From contig CAYXAA010000012.1 in NCBI GenBank assembly GCA_964462985.1, positions 1 to 64,000 of the forward strand: a stretch of 64,000 nt of DNA, read 5' to 3'. Source of the DNA: CAYXAA01 sp964462985 (GTDB lineage: Bacteria > Pseudomonadota > Alphaproteobacteria > Rhizobiales > Stappiaceae). Below, piece by piece: positions 42,325-50,994 of the stretch; the stretch's first letter is position 1, and each line of letters opens with the position of its first letter. The position numbers and the translations under genes are program-made. A model generated the notes under the pieces. The model was not told the DNA's origin. It saw nothing but the letters and a program-made list of their open reading frames with translations, and did not search any database.

Positions 42325-43648
42325 GCGGCAGCAGCGCCTTCATGTCCGGGCCATGGTCGAGGCCGGTCAGCGCGCGGCGCAGCGGCAGGAACAGCGCTCG
42401 CCCCTTCCGACCGGTCCGCTCCTTGAGCGCGCCGGTCCAGGCCGCCCAGGTTCCCTGATCCCAAGGCTCTTCCGGCAGCAGCGCCAGCGCCTCGGCCAGA
42501 TAGCCCGCGTCCTCCTCATTGCGGACCGGAACGACGGGACCAGCGACCACCTGCCACCAGTGCGCCGCTTCCGCCACCGTCTGGCAGTTTTCCCGCACCG
42601 CCAGCCAGAACGCCTCGCCGCCGCCGATGTCAAATTCCGCCAGCCGCGCGGCGACGGCTTCGTACGGCAAGGCGTGCACGAGCCGGGCGTTGAGCGGCTT
42701 CAACTCGGCCGGATCGAACTTGGCCGAGGATCTCGACACGTCCGCAAGGTCGAGCATTGCCGCCAGTTCCTCCAGCGTCGCCTTGGGTTCGACCGCATGG
42801 CTGGTCCCGGTGAGCACGGCAAGTGAGGCGACCGCCATCGGCTCGAAACCCTCGGCGCGCAGGCTTCGCAGCGACAGCGCCCCCGAGCGCTTGGACAGCC
42901 CTTCGCCGTCCAGCGTCGTCAGAAGGTTGTGGTGGGCAAAGATGGGCGGTTCCGCACCCAGAGCCCGGAAGATCGCGATCTGAACGCCGGTGTTCGCGAC
43001 ATGATCCTCGCCGCGGATAACGTGGGTGACGCCCAGCGCGATGTCATCGACGATCGACGTCAGGGTATAGAGATAGCTGCCGTCCTCGCGGATCAGAACC
43101 GGGTCGGACAGCGAAGCCAGGTCAACAGTCTGGGGACCGCGACACAGGTCGTCCCAGCCAACATCGCTGCGTCGGGTCGCGAACGGATTGCCGTCGTGGT
43201 TGGGCAGCAGGAAGCGCCAGTACGGCTTGCGGCCTTCAGCCTCGAAGGTCGCCTTCTGCGCCTCAGTCAGCTGCAGACCGGTGCGGTCGTAGACCGGCGG
43301 CCGGCCGAGCGCCCGGGCGCGGGCGCGGCGGCGGTCGAGTTCGTCGGGCGTCTCGTAACAGGCGTAGAGCAGCCCGGCCGCCTTCAGCCGTTCGGTCGCG
43401 GCATCGTAGAGCGCAATACGGTCCGACTGACGGACGGTGAGATCGGGCCGCAAGCCCAGCCAGGTGAGATCCTCGGCAATCGCGTCGGCGAATTCCGCAG
43501 TCGAGCGCTCCCGATCGGTGTCGTCGTAGCGCAGGATGAAGCGGCCGTCGTGCTTGAGCTTGAACAGCCAGTTGATCAGGGCCGGACGGGCGTTGCCGAT
43601 GTGAAGATAGCCCGTCGGGGACGGGGCGAAGCGGACGGTAACGGTCAT
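42287..43648 (-). CDS. gltX: Glutamyl-tRNA synthetase (shorter, second-type)
   Basis: HIGH-type motif PSPTGYLHIGN, LRYDDTDRERS and KMSKS-type LSKRSGALSL. At 453 residues it is the shorter form; alphaproteobacteria often carry two GluRS with differing tRNA specificity. The other copy is not in the window, so whether this one charges tRNA-Glu, tRNA-Gln or both is open. It overlaps the convergent DUF2865 gene by 38 bp at the 3' ends. Confidence 0.93.
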   Translation of the reverse strand: MTVTVRFAPSPTGYLHIGNARPALINWLFKLKHDGRFILRYDDTDRERSTAEFADAIAEDLTWLGLRPDLTVRQSDRIALYDAATERLKAAGLLYACYETPDELDRRRARARALGRPPVYDRTGLQLTEAQKATFEAEGRKPYWRFLLPNHDGNPFATRRSDVGWDDLCRGPQTVDLASLSDPVLIREDGSYLYTLTSIVDDIALGVTHVIRGEDHVANTGVQIAIFRALGAEPPIFAHHNLLTTLDGEGLSKRSGALSLRSLRAEGFEPMAVASLAVLTGTSHAVEPKATLEELAAMLDLADVSRSSAKFDPAELKPLNARLVHALPYEAVAARLAEFDIGGGEAFWLAVRENCQTVAEAAHWWQVVAGPVVPVRNEEDAGYLAEALALLPEEPWDQGTWAAWTGALKERTGRKGRALFLPLRRALTGLDHGPDMKALLPLIGRRNSVDRLS

Positions 43649-43708
43649 GGCCCGAACCCCTAAACCAAGCCCCTCGCCCCGGCAAGCGGCGCCCGTTCTG
43701 CCATCGGA

Positions 43709-44932
43709 TCAGGCGGCGGCGACAGCCATGCGCCGTGAGACCCGGATCGAGACAAACCCCATCAGGCCCGAGACGACAAGGCAGTAGAGCGCCATCGTGA
43801 CGATCTGCGCATCGTAGGATACCCCGCGGTCGATCAGCCAGCCGGTCACGCCCGGCCCGAGTGCCGAAGCCAGCACCATCATCGCCACCACGATCGAACG
43901 CACCGCACCGAGATGGCGCGTGCCGTAGACCTCCGGCCACAGCGCGCCGAACAGGGTCGAGGAGACGCCGTTGCTGACGCCAAGCAGCGCCATGAAGACG
44001 AAAACGGCCGCCGGCTCGGTGATGCTTGCCAATACCAGGCATGCGGTGGTGAGCGGCAACAAGAAGAACGGCAGGATCTTCAGCGCAGAGAACCGGTCAA
44101 TCGCCCATCCGGTCAGCAGCGCAAACACCAGTGTCATCGATGAACTGGCGATGAAGGCGGCCGCGAACAACTCCCTGGTCCAGCCGCGCAATTCGACGAG
44201 ATAGACCTGGTGAAAATAGATCGTCGTGCCGATGAAGGCCGGAGCCAGGGTGCCAAGCGACATCACCCAAAACGCCGGATCGGCCAGAACCTCGCGCCGC
44301 GACCACTGCCGGCCGATCTCCTGTGCCCCGGTCACGGCCTTTGCCCGGGGCGTGCGCTCGATCTGGAGCAGCCACAGCAGCAGCGGCAGCGCGAGAACGA
44401 CGAGGATGCCGGCTCCGACCCACCAGCCGCTGCGCCATCCGGCCCAGGCGATCAAGGTGACGAACAGCAGCGGCAGAGTCGCCTCGCCGACCTGCAGGCC
44501 AAGCGCGGAGATCGACACCGCCCTGCCGCGCTGCGCCGAATACCAGCGTCCCATCGCCGTCATCGCGGTGTGCGACATCATGCCCTGCCCGAACAGCCTC
44601 AGCCCGAAGATCACGACGAACAGCATCCAGACCGAGCCGGTCATCGCCATGCCGACGCAACAGATAGCGAGGCCGAGCACCACCGCGGTGACCACTGTCG
44701 CCACCGCATGGTCGTCGACGACCTTGCCCACCACCGTCAGCGTTGCCGCAGACAGCAGAGTCGCGAACATGTAGAGCCCGCCGAAGTCGCCGTGGGAAAG
44801 GTTGAAGGTCGCGCGGATATCCCCCGCGAACAGCGAGATGAAATAGGTCTGCCCGAAGCTCGAGAAGAACATCAGCAGCAGACCGACCGCGAGCCAGCGC
44901 GCATTGTCCGCAAGGAAGCGCAAGAACGACAT
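43709..44932 (-). CDS. MFS transporter
   Basis: A 407-residue protein with about 12 TM helices in two halves, starting MSFLRFLADNARWLAVGLLL; GRWYSAQRGRAVSISALG is the loop 2-3-like region typical of the superfamily. The longer frame to 45025 is not used. The substrate cannot be assigned. It is followed by gltX in the same direction, but 60 bp apart. Confidence 0.85.
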   Translation of the reverse strand: MSFLRFLADNARWLAVGLLLMFFSSFGQTYFISLFAGDIRATFNLSHGDFGGLYMFATLLSAATLTVVGKVVDDHAVATVVTAVVLGLAICCVGMAMTGSVWMLFVVIFGLRLFGQGMMSHTAMTAMGRWYSAQRGRAVSISALGLQVGEATLPLLFVTLIAWAGWRSGWWVGAGILVVLALPLLLWLLQIERTPRAKAVTGAQEIGRQWSRREVLADPAFWVMSLGTLAPAFIGTTIYFHQVYLVELRGWTRELFAAAFIASSSMTLVFALLTGWAIDRFSALKILPFFLLPLTTACLVLASITEPAAVFVFMALLGVSNGVSSTLFGALWPEVYGTRHLGAVRSIVVAMMVLASALGPGVTGWLIDRGVSYDAQIVTMALYCLVVSGLMGFVSIRVSRRMAVAAA

Positions 44933-45053
44933 GAACTGACCGACCTGGGCTGGGTCCGACCTAGGCGAACAATCACCGACGGCACCCGGACACGTGCCAA
45001 GCCCCCCGGAAACGCGCGTTTCCAAGGTGAACGTGCCGGAGGCCGCGGGAATG

Positions 45054-46742
45054 TCAACTACGGTCGCGGAACCGGTTGGTGATGGGGTAGCGCCGGTCGC
45101 GGCCGAAATTCTTCCGCGTGATCTTTACACCCGGCGCCGACTGGCGGCGTTTGTATTCCGCCACGTAAAGCAGGTGCTCGACGCGGTGGATCAGTTCACG
45201 GTTATGCCCGCGCGCCTCGATTTCCGCAACCGACATCTCACGCTCCACCAGGCATTCGAGAATGTCGTCGAGCACATCGTAGGGAGGCAGCGAATCCTGG
45301 TCGGTCTGGTTCTCGCGCAGCTCCGCTGACGGAACCTTCACCAGGATATTTTCCGGAATCACGATGCCTTCCGGTCCCTTGACGCCGAGGGGCCGGTTGG
45401 TGTTGCGCCAGGCGGCGAGATGATAGACCTGGGTCTTGTAAAGATCCTTGATCGGGTTGAAACCGCCGTTCATGTCGCCGTAGAGCGTGGCGTAGCCGAC
45501 CGACATCTCCGACTTGTTGCCGGTGGTGACGACCATGGAGCCGAACTTGTTGGAGATCGCCATCAGGATCACGCCCCGCGCCCGCGACTGCAGGTTTTCC
45601 TCGGTGACGCCCGTCTCGCTCCCCGCAAACAGCGGCTCCAACGCCGCCGTGAATCCCTCAACGGCCGCGGCGATGGGCACCGTGTCGTAGCGAAGCTTGA
45701 GCGCATCGGCGCAAGCCTTTGCGTCTCTTATGCTTTCCTCCGAAGTATACCGGTAGGGCAGCATCACGCCATGCACCCGCTCCGGACCCAGTGCATCCAC
45801 CGCCATCGCTGCGACCACGGCGCTGTCGATTCCGCCGGACAGACCAAGCACGACACCGGGAAACCGGTTCTTGTTGACATAGTCGCGCAGGCCGAGGACG
45901 CAGGCGCACCAGTTGGCCTCTTCGACACTCGGCAATGCCGCCCGCGGCCCCTCGACGCAGCGCCAGTTGCCTTCGCTGTCGCGTTGCCAGTCGCTGACGG
46001 CAACCGCCTCCTCAAACTGCGGCATCTGGAAGGCGAGGCTCCGGTCAGCCTGCAGCGCGAAGGAGCCGCCGTCGAACACCAGCTCATCCTGACCGCCCAG
46101 CTGATTGCAATAGACGATCGGCAGTCCGGTCTCGACGACGCGGAGCACCATGACCTGGAGCCGCACGTCGGCTTTGGTCGCATAATAGGGTGAGCCGTTG
46201 GGCACGAGCAGGATCTCGGCCCCGGTTTCGCCCAGGCACTCGCAGACCTCGTCGGTCCAGGCGTCCTCGCAGATCGGGATGCCGAGACGGACACCGCGAA
46301 AGCCGACCGGGCCGGGCAACGGGCCCGGCTGGAACACCCGCTTCTCGTCGAACTCGCCGTAGTTCGGCAGGTCGACCTTGAAGCGCACTCCTTCGATGCG
46401 GCCCTGATCCACGACCGCAACGGCATTGTGCAGCCCGTCGCCCTCGCGCCACGGCAGCCCGACGATCAGCCCGGGGCCGCCGTCTTTGGTGTCGGCGACG
46501 AGGGCGTCGAGCGCCGCCCGGCATGCGGAGACGAAGGCCGGCTTCAGCACCAGGTCCTCCGGCGGATAGCCCGACAGGAAGAGTTCCGAAAGCAGCAGGA
46601 GGTCGGCCCCCTGCTCCGCCGCCCGCCGCCGGGCGGCGCGCGCAAGTTCGAGGTTGCCGGCGATGTCGCCGAGCGTCGGATTGAGCTGGCCGACGGCGAG
46701 CCTGAGCCGGTCGCCGAGCTGAAGCGGTGAGGTCGCGTCCAT
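45054..46742 (-). CDS. nadE: Glutamine-dependent NAD+ synthetase
   Basis: Last step of NAD+ synthesis. An N-terminal nitrilase-type glutaminase domain with Glu in LSELFLSGYP, Lys in DLPNYGEFDEKR and Cys in GIPICEDAWTD, then the synthetase domain with the P-loop GLSGGIDSAVVAAMA and MPYRYTSEES. At 562 residues it is the two-domain form. On the minus strand after the response regulator gene. Confidence 0.96.
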   Translation of the reverse strand: MDATSPLQLGDRLRLAVGQLNPTLGDIAGNLELARAARRRAAEQGADLLLLSELFLSGYPPEDLVLKPAFVSACRAALDALVADTKDGGPGLIVGLPWREGDGLHNAVAVVDQGRIEGVRFKVDLPNYGEFDEKRVFQPGPLPGPVGFRGVRLGIPICEDAWTDEVCECLGETGAEILLVPNGSPYYATKADVRLQVMVLRVVETGLPIVYCNQLGGQDELVFDGGSFALQADRSLAFQMPQFEEAVAVSDWQRDSEGNWRCVEGPRAALPSVEEANWCACVLGLRDYVNKNRFPGVVLGLSGGIDSAVVAAMAVDALGPERVHGVMLPYRYTSEESIRDAKACADALKLRYDTVPIAAAVEGFTAALEPLFAGSETGVTEENLQSRARGVILMAISNKFGSMVVTTGNKSEMSVGYATLYGDMNGGFNPIKDLYKTQVYHLAAWRNTNRPLGVKGPEGIVIPENILVKVPSAELRENQTDQDSLPPYDVLDDILECLVEREMSVAEIEARGHNRELIHRVEHLLYVAEYKRRQSAPGVKITRKNFGRDRRYPITNRFRDRS

Positions 46743-46820
46743 GACAGCGGTTTATCGCGGCGCAGCAGCCGGCGCAATCAGCGGGGTGGTGGCTGTCGTC
46801 CGGCGGCGTTCACAGGAATG

Positions 46821-47327
46821 CTACCGCTTTGTCCCGCCTCCGAGAACTGAGCGCCTGCCGGTCGCGGATCCCTGTCTCGCGCCGGGGCGGAAGCCGCAGT
46901 CCGGAGCGCGTCCGGAAAACGGGCGATCGTCCCGCACCAAACGCTCGAGGCGCTGATAGAGCGCGACCGGCGCCACCGGCTTGGCGAGGACTTCATGAAA
47001 TCCGAGCTGGATCGCCTTCAGGATCACGGCCTTGCTGGTGTAGGCGCTAACGAGGACAGCCGGTGTAGCCGCGATCGCCGGATCCTGATCGGACCTGAGG
47101 ATGGTGATGAACTCGCCGCCGTTCAGCGGCCGCATCAGCCAGTCGCACAGAATAATGTCCGGCCGCCAGGCTGTGGCCATGTAGAGCCCATCAGCACCGT
47201 CCCGCGCCTCGAAGACTCTACGAATCCTGAATGCCAGCAGGATGCTTTTCAGGATCGACCGCATATGGTCGCTGTCGTCGATGACCAGGACCGACAGGGC
47301 TGAAAGATCCAACGAGCACTGCCTCAT
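46821..47327 (-). CDS. Single-domain response regulator (CheY-like)
   Basis: Receiver fold: acidic pair VLVIDDSDHM, phosphoacceptor Asp in ILCDWLM, Ser in LVSAYT, Lys-Pro in VLAKPVA. 168 residues; after about residue 130 comes a Gly/Arg-rich tail with no output domain. No histidine kinase is adjacent, so its partner is unknown. Control by protein contact is inferred from the lack of an output domain. Confidence 0.88.
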   Translation of the reverse strand: MRQCSLDLSALSVLVIDDSDHMRSILKSILLAFRIRRVFEARDGADGLYMATAWRPDIILCDWLMRPLNGGEFITILRSDQDPAIAATPAVLVSAYTSKAVILKAIQLGFHEVLAKPVAPVALYQRLERLVRDDRPFSGRAPDCGFRPGARQGSATGRRSVLGGGTKR

Positions 47328-47527
47328 GCCCCTCCCCCTGGAGCATACGTCCGACCGAGCAAGGCGGATCGGCGAATCACAACGTTACGCTGCGACACCT
47401 GGATGCAGATCCTCCCGTCACGGGTCAAGCAGATTCAATCGGCGGTTGATTTCAGATCTGCGAACTCGGGTCGGGGCACGCCCCGTTGCCGGCGACGCTG
47501 CGGACCAAGGGATGAATAGGCTCGGGC

Positions 47528-48322
47528 TCAGACAGGCTCGAATGCGAAGGCATCCATGCGAAGCACACGGTAGGCTCCGCCGGTGAAGAGCACCTCGCCG
47601 CGCCAGTCGTCATTCGCGGCCCCCATTGCCACGAACAGCGGCAGCAGGTGTTCGTCCGTGGGGTGATTCTCGACCGCATAAGGAGCCCGGTCGCGGTAGC
47701 CGAGCAGATCCTCCGTCGCGGCGGCCCGCACCTTGTCGGCGACCCAGTTGCCGAAAGCATCGGCCCATGCCGCCATCGGTGCATCGTGTGGCGCCAGACC
47801 ACCGCCCTCGAACGCCGCCCGCAGGTTGTGCGTCAACGATCCGCTGGCCATGACGAGCACGTCCTCGCTGAGAAACGGTCGCAGCGCAGCGCCAAGACGC
47901 CAGTGATATTCGGGGCCTTCGTGCGGCTGGATCGAGAGCTGGACCACGGGCACGTCGGCCGCGGGGTAGATCAGGGACAGCGGCACCCAGGTGCCGTGGT
48001 CGTAGCCACGCTGCACCTGGCGTTCCGCGGCAAAGCCGGCCGCTCCAAGCCGCTCCGCCACGCGGACGGCGAGCTCTGGCTCTCCGGGTGCCGGATAGAC
48101 CATCGAGTAAAGCGCGTCCGGAAAGCCGCGGAAGTCGTAGATCATCCCAGGAGACGGATCGGCCACGACGGTCGGATGCCGGGTCTCGAAGTGCGCCGAC
48201 ACGGAAATGATTGCGCGTGGGCGCGGCAGTTCACGGCCGAGGCCCGACAGAAAGGCACGTTCCGGCGTGTCGTGCAGAACGAGATCGGGGGCGCCGTGGG
48301 AGATAAAGAGAGCCGGAACCAT
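47528..48322 (-). CDS. DODA-type extradiol dioxygenase (LigB family)
   Basis: Metal-ligand and catalytic His positions: ISHGAPDLVLHD, SAHFETRHPTV and GYDHGTWVPL. 264 residues from MVPALF, close to YgiD-type enzymes. It opens catechol rings between carbons. The physiological substrate is not indicated by neighbours. The longer frame to 48352 lacks support. Confidence 0.88.
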   Translation of the reverse strand: MVPALFISHGAPDLVLHDTPERAFLSGLGRELPRPRAIISVSAHFETRHPTVVADPSPGMIYDFRGFPDALYSMVYPAPGEPELAVRVAERLGAAGFAAERQVQRGYDHGTWVPLSLIYPAADVPVVQLSIQPHEGPEYHWRLGAALRPFLSEDVLVMASGSLTHNLRAAFEGGGLAPHDAPMAAWADAFGNWVADKVRAAATEDLLGYRDRAPYAVENHPTDEHLLPLFVAMGAANDDWRGEVLFTGGAYRVLRMDAFAFEPV

Positions 48323-48596
48323 GGCCGGACCTTTCGCTGAACGATTTCGCACGTCCAGTCAATCTAGGTCCGACGTGCCGGCCTTACGAGGATCCGTTCG
48401 GTGAACGGTGCGATCACGAACGGCGCGGCCAAGCGTCGACGCGCCCTGTCCTCCACCTGCGCAACCCTGCTGTCTGCGTCGGCGCGGTCAGCGCTATTTT
48501 GTTCAACGGAATGACGACCGCGAGCAAAGGCAGCCTTGCCGGCGATCCGAGGCAATGTCCGCACCTTCAGGGGCTGTTGGCCGTGGAGCCGGCCGT

Positions 48597-49622
48597 CTAT
48601 TGCGTCGCAATCTGAAGCCGCGGCGTCTTGGATCGCCGGCTGCCTTGCGCCCAGAAATAGGACTGCCGCTCCTCTGTCGGCGTGACGCCATAGCGTTCGC
48701 GGTAGCATTTGGTGAAATGCGACGTGGAGGCGAAGCCGCAGGCAATCGCAACGTCGAGAACGGCGCGGTTGGTGCGCCTCAACAGGTCGCGCGCGGTCTC
48801 GAGCCGGAGCTTGAGGTAGTACTGCCCCGGCGTGCAGTTGAAGTGGCGCCGAAACAGGCGCTCGAGCTGCCGCGGGCTGAGGTTGACCGTCATCGCCAGC
48901 TGCTGGCACGACAACGGATCCTCGATATGCAGGTCCATGATGCGGATCGCGTCCAGAATCTTGGTGTTGGAGATCCCGGTCCGAGTCTCGAGATCGTGTC
49001 GCTGGGCCGATTCGCCCGAGCGCATGTTCTGGTAAAGCGCAACCTCCGCGATTTCGTGGGCGAGATAGGCTCCGTGGCGGATCGCGATCACCCTGAGCAT
49101 CATGTCGAGCGCCGCCATGCCGCCGGCGCAGGTGATGCAGTTGCGATCGATCGCGAAGATATCGGCCGAGACCTCGATGCCGGGGAACTCCTCACGGAAC
49201 GAGCGGATGTTCTCCCAGTGGATGGTACAGCGCCGGCCCTCCAGCAGATTGAATCGCGCCAGCACGTAGGCCCCGGTGCAGACCGCGCCATACGTGCGGC
49301 CACGCGCGTTCAACTTGCGAAGCTTTGTGCCGAGTTCCTTGTCGAGCGGCACGCGTTCGACGTCAATTCCGGAGCAGATCAAAGTAATGTCGGCGTCGTC
49401 GAGGCCGCTCACTGAATCGTCGACGGAGATGCGGCAGCCGTTGCTTGCCGTAACCGGCTCTCCGTCGATCGAATAGGTTTTCCATTCGTAGAAATTCGTG
49501 CCCAGAAGCCGATTCGCGAGCCTCAGCGGCTCAATCGTCGATGAAAACGCGATCAGCGAAAACTGATCGAGCAGCACGAGAGCGACGCGTTGTCTTTCGA
49601 CATCCTGGACGAAATTGGCCAT
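48597..49622 (-). CDS. GlxA-family AraC-type regulator
   Basis: An N-terminal DJ-1/PfpI-like domain (about 10-180, RVALVLLDQFSLIAFSSTIE; CTGAYVLA) and a C-terminal AraC/XylS double HTH with NLSPRQLERLFRRHF and DVAIACGFASTSHFTKCYR. Members related in look include regulators of glycine betaine and choline catabolism, which would fit the MttB/DMGDH genes at the right end of the window, but this is inference. Own promoter at 49676-49704. Confidence 0.88.
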   Translation of the reverse strand: MANFVQDVERQRVALVLLDQFSLIAFSSTIEPLRLANRLLGTNFYEWKTYSIDGEPVTASNGCRISVDDSVSGLDDADITLICSGIDVERVPLDKELGTKLRKLNARGRTYGAVCTGAYVLARFNLLEGRRCTIHWENIRSFREEFPGIEVSADIFAIDRNCITCAGGMAALDMMLRVIAIRHGAYLAHEIAEVALYQNMRSGESAQRHDLETRTGISNTKILDAIRIMDLHIEDPLSCQQLAMTVNLSPRQLERLFRRHFNCTPGQYYLKLRLETARDLLRRTNRAVLDVAIACGFASTSHFTKCYRERYGVTPTEERQSYFWAQGSRRSKTPRLQIATQ

Positions 49623-49675
49623 TGTTTTTGACCCTTATACTGCATCCTGGAAGGCTTTTGTTTTATCTGGCCTTG

Positions 49676-49704
49676 ATTTTGGATGGCGCGCCGCGTTCTG
49701 TCAA
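49676..49704 (-). promoter_or_regulatory. Promoter of the GlxA-type regulator
   Basis: On the minus strand TTGACA (49704-49699), a 17-bp spacer and CAAAAT (49681-49676). The transcript would start about 46 bp before the ATG at 49622, which has AAGGG upstream. Confidence 0.6.
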
Positions 49705-50103
49705 ATATAAACGCGCCGCCCGGCGCCCGTATTATTCGCTCCGCCGAGGCAGGCGTTCATCAGGATAAGTTATTATCCGATGTAAAAAACGAATGCTGTG
49801 CTTCTTCAGCCGGAAATTTCTGGTTTTACAGGCTGAACCGAGCATGATCATGCGAGCGCCACATCAGCAACCGCCCCGCCGGGGGAAGGAGGTGTAAAGA
49901 CGAGTGGAACCCCGAACGCATTCGCTCAAGGCGATGCCGACGATATAGCCGCGTACCGGCGCGGGTGTCGGTTAGACGACACGAAATATCCAGAAACGGA
50001 CGCTTCCTGCCCCGGCCCATAAAGCGGGGCAGCAGACACCAACAGCGGTTTGCCGGCCCCAGGGGTACCGGTTCATTGCTCTATATAATTTCAAGAGGTT
50101 AGA
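49705..50103. other. AT-richer intergenic stretch before tRNA-Val
   Basis: No gene, RNA or repeat was recognised here. The sequence is less GC-rich than its surroundings. It may hold upstream control sites for the GlxA-type gene and, at its right end, the tRNA 3' flank. Confidence 0.5.
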
Positions 50104-50178
50104 TGGTGGGCGATACTGGGATTGAACCAGTGACCTTTCCGGTGTGAACGGAACGCTCTCCCGCTGAGCTAATCGCCC
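50104..50178 (-). tRNA. tRNA-Val (CAC)
   Basis: Minus strand: acceptor GGGCGAT/ATCGCCC, D arm GCTC/GAGC, anticodon stem TTCCG/CGGAA with loop TTCACAC (anticodon CAC), T arm ACTGG/CCAGT with TTCAATC loop, and an encoded CCA (50104-50106). Confidence 0.95.
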
Positions 50179-50235
50179 ACAGCGCGCAACGGGCGGCTGA
50201 GAGTGGGCGCATATAAGGCGAGGGGAGATACCCTG

Positions 50236-50931
50236 TCAAGCAGCCGGCAGGTCCGCTGTCAGGCTCTCCACGGTCGTCCAAAGCTCATCGAAATGATCGA
50301 TCACGCGGTCGGGCGCGTAGGCCGTCACCGGCAGATCCGTGTAGCCGAAGGTGACGGCGATGACGGGGATTCCGGCTGCGCGCGCAGCATCGATATCGGT
50401 CCGGGAGTCGCCCACCATCACCGATCCCCTCCGGCTACCCCCGGCACGCTCGATGGCGCCAAGGACGGGCATGGCATCCGGCTTGGGGCGCGCAAACGTG
50501 TCGCCGCCAACAATGGCGTCGAACAGCGGTGTGAGCTCCAGGGTGTCGAGTAGAGGCCGGGCCAGCCGTTCCAGCTTATTGGTGCAGACGGCGGAGCGCC
50601 AGCCAGCGGCGCGAAAACGCTCGACCGCCTGGATCATCCCGGGAAACGGCCGGCTGTGTACGGCGATGTTGGCCGAATAATGCACGAGAAACCGCTCGAA
50701 CAACGGTTCGATCATCGCGTCGGACGCCTCGACGCCGTTCGCCGCCAGGCCCCGGCGCAGCAGAACCCTTGCGCCATGGCCGACCATGTTGCGTACCCGC
50801 TCGGGCTCGATCGGATTGTAGCCGGCCTCGACCAGGACGGTGTTCAGCGTGGCCGCAAGGTCACCCACCGTTTCAACAAGGGTGCCGTCGAGATCGAAAA
50901 CAATAACCGGTGCCGTCACATCCTGCTCCAA
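50236..50931 (-). CDS. gph: Phosphoglycolate phosphatase (HAD family)
   Basis: HAD motifs: VFDLDGTLVET (1), CTNK (2), KPDA (3), VGDSRTD (4); 231 residues, with a cap domain in between. Converts 2-phosphoglycolate, made in DNA repair or by oxygenation, to glycolate. Other HAD phosphatases look alike, so the substrate is assigned by overall similarity. Confidence 0.88.
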   Translation of the reverse strand: MEQDVTAPVIVFDLDGTLVETVGDLAATLNTVLVEAGYNPIEPERVRNMVGHGARVLLRRGLAANGVEASDAMIEPLFERFLVHYSANIAVHSRPFPGMIQAVERFRAAGWRSAVCTNKLERLARPLLDTLELTPLFDAIVGGDTFARPKPDAMPVLGAIERAGGSRRGSVMVGDSRTDIDAARAAGIPVIAVTFGYTDLPVTAYAPDRVIDHFDELWTTVESLTADLPAA

Positions 50932-50994
50932 TGGCTTTGCCGCCGGCTGGATATAGCCCGGCGACCGGCATCACGAAAGTGTCGGATGGAAACA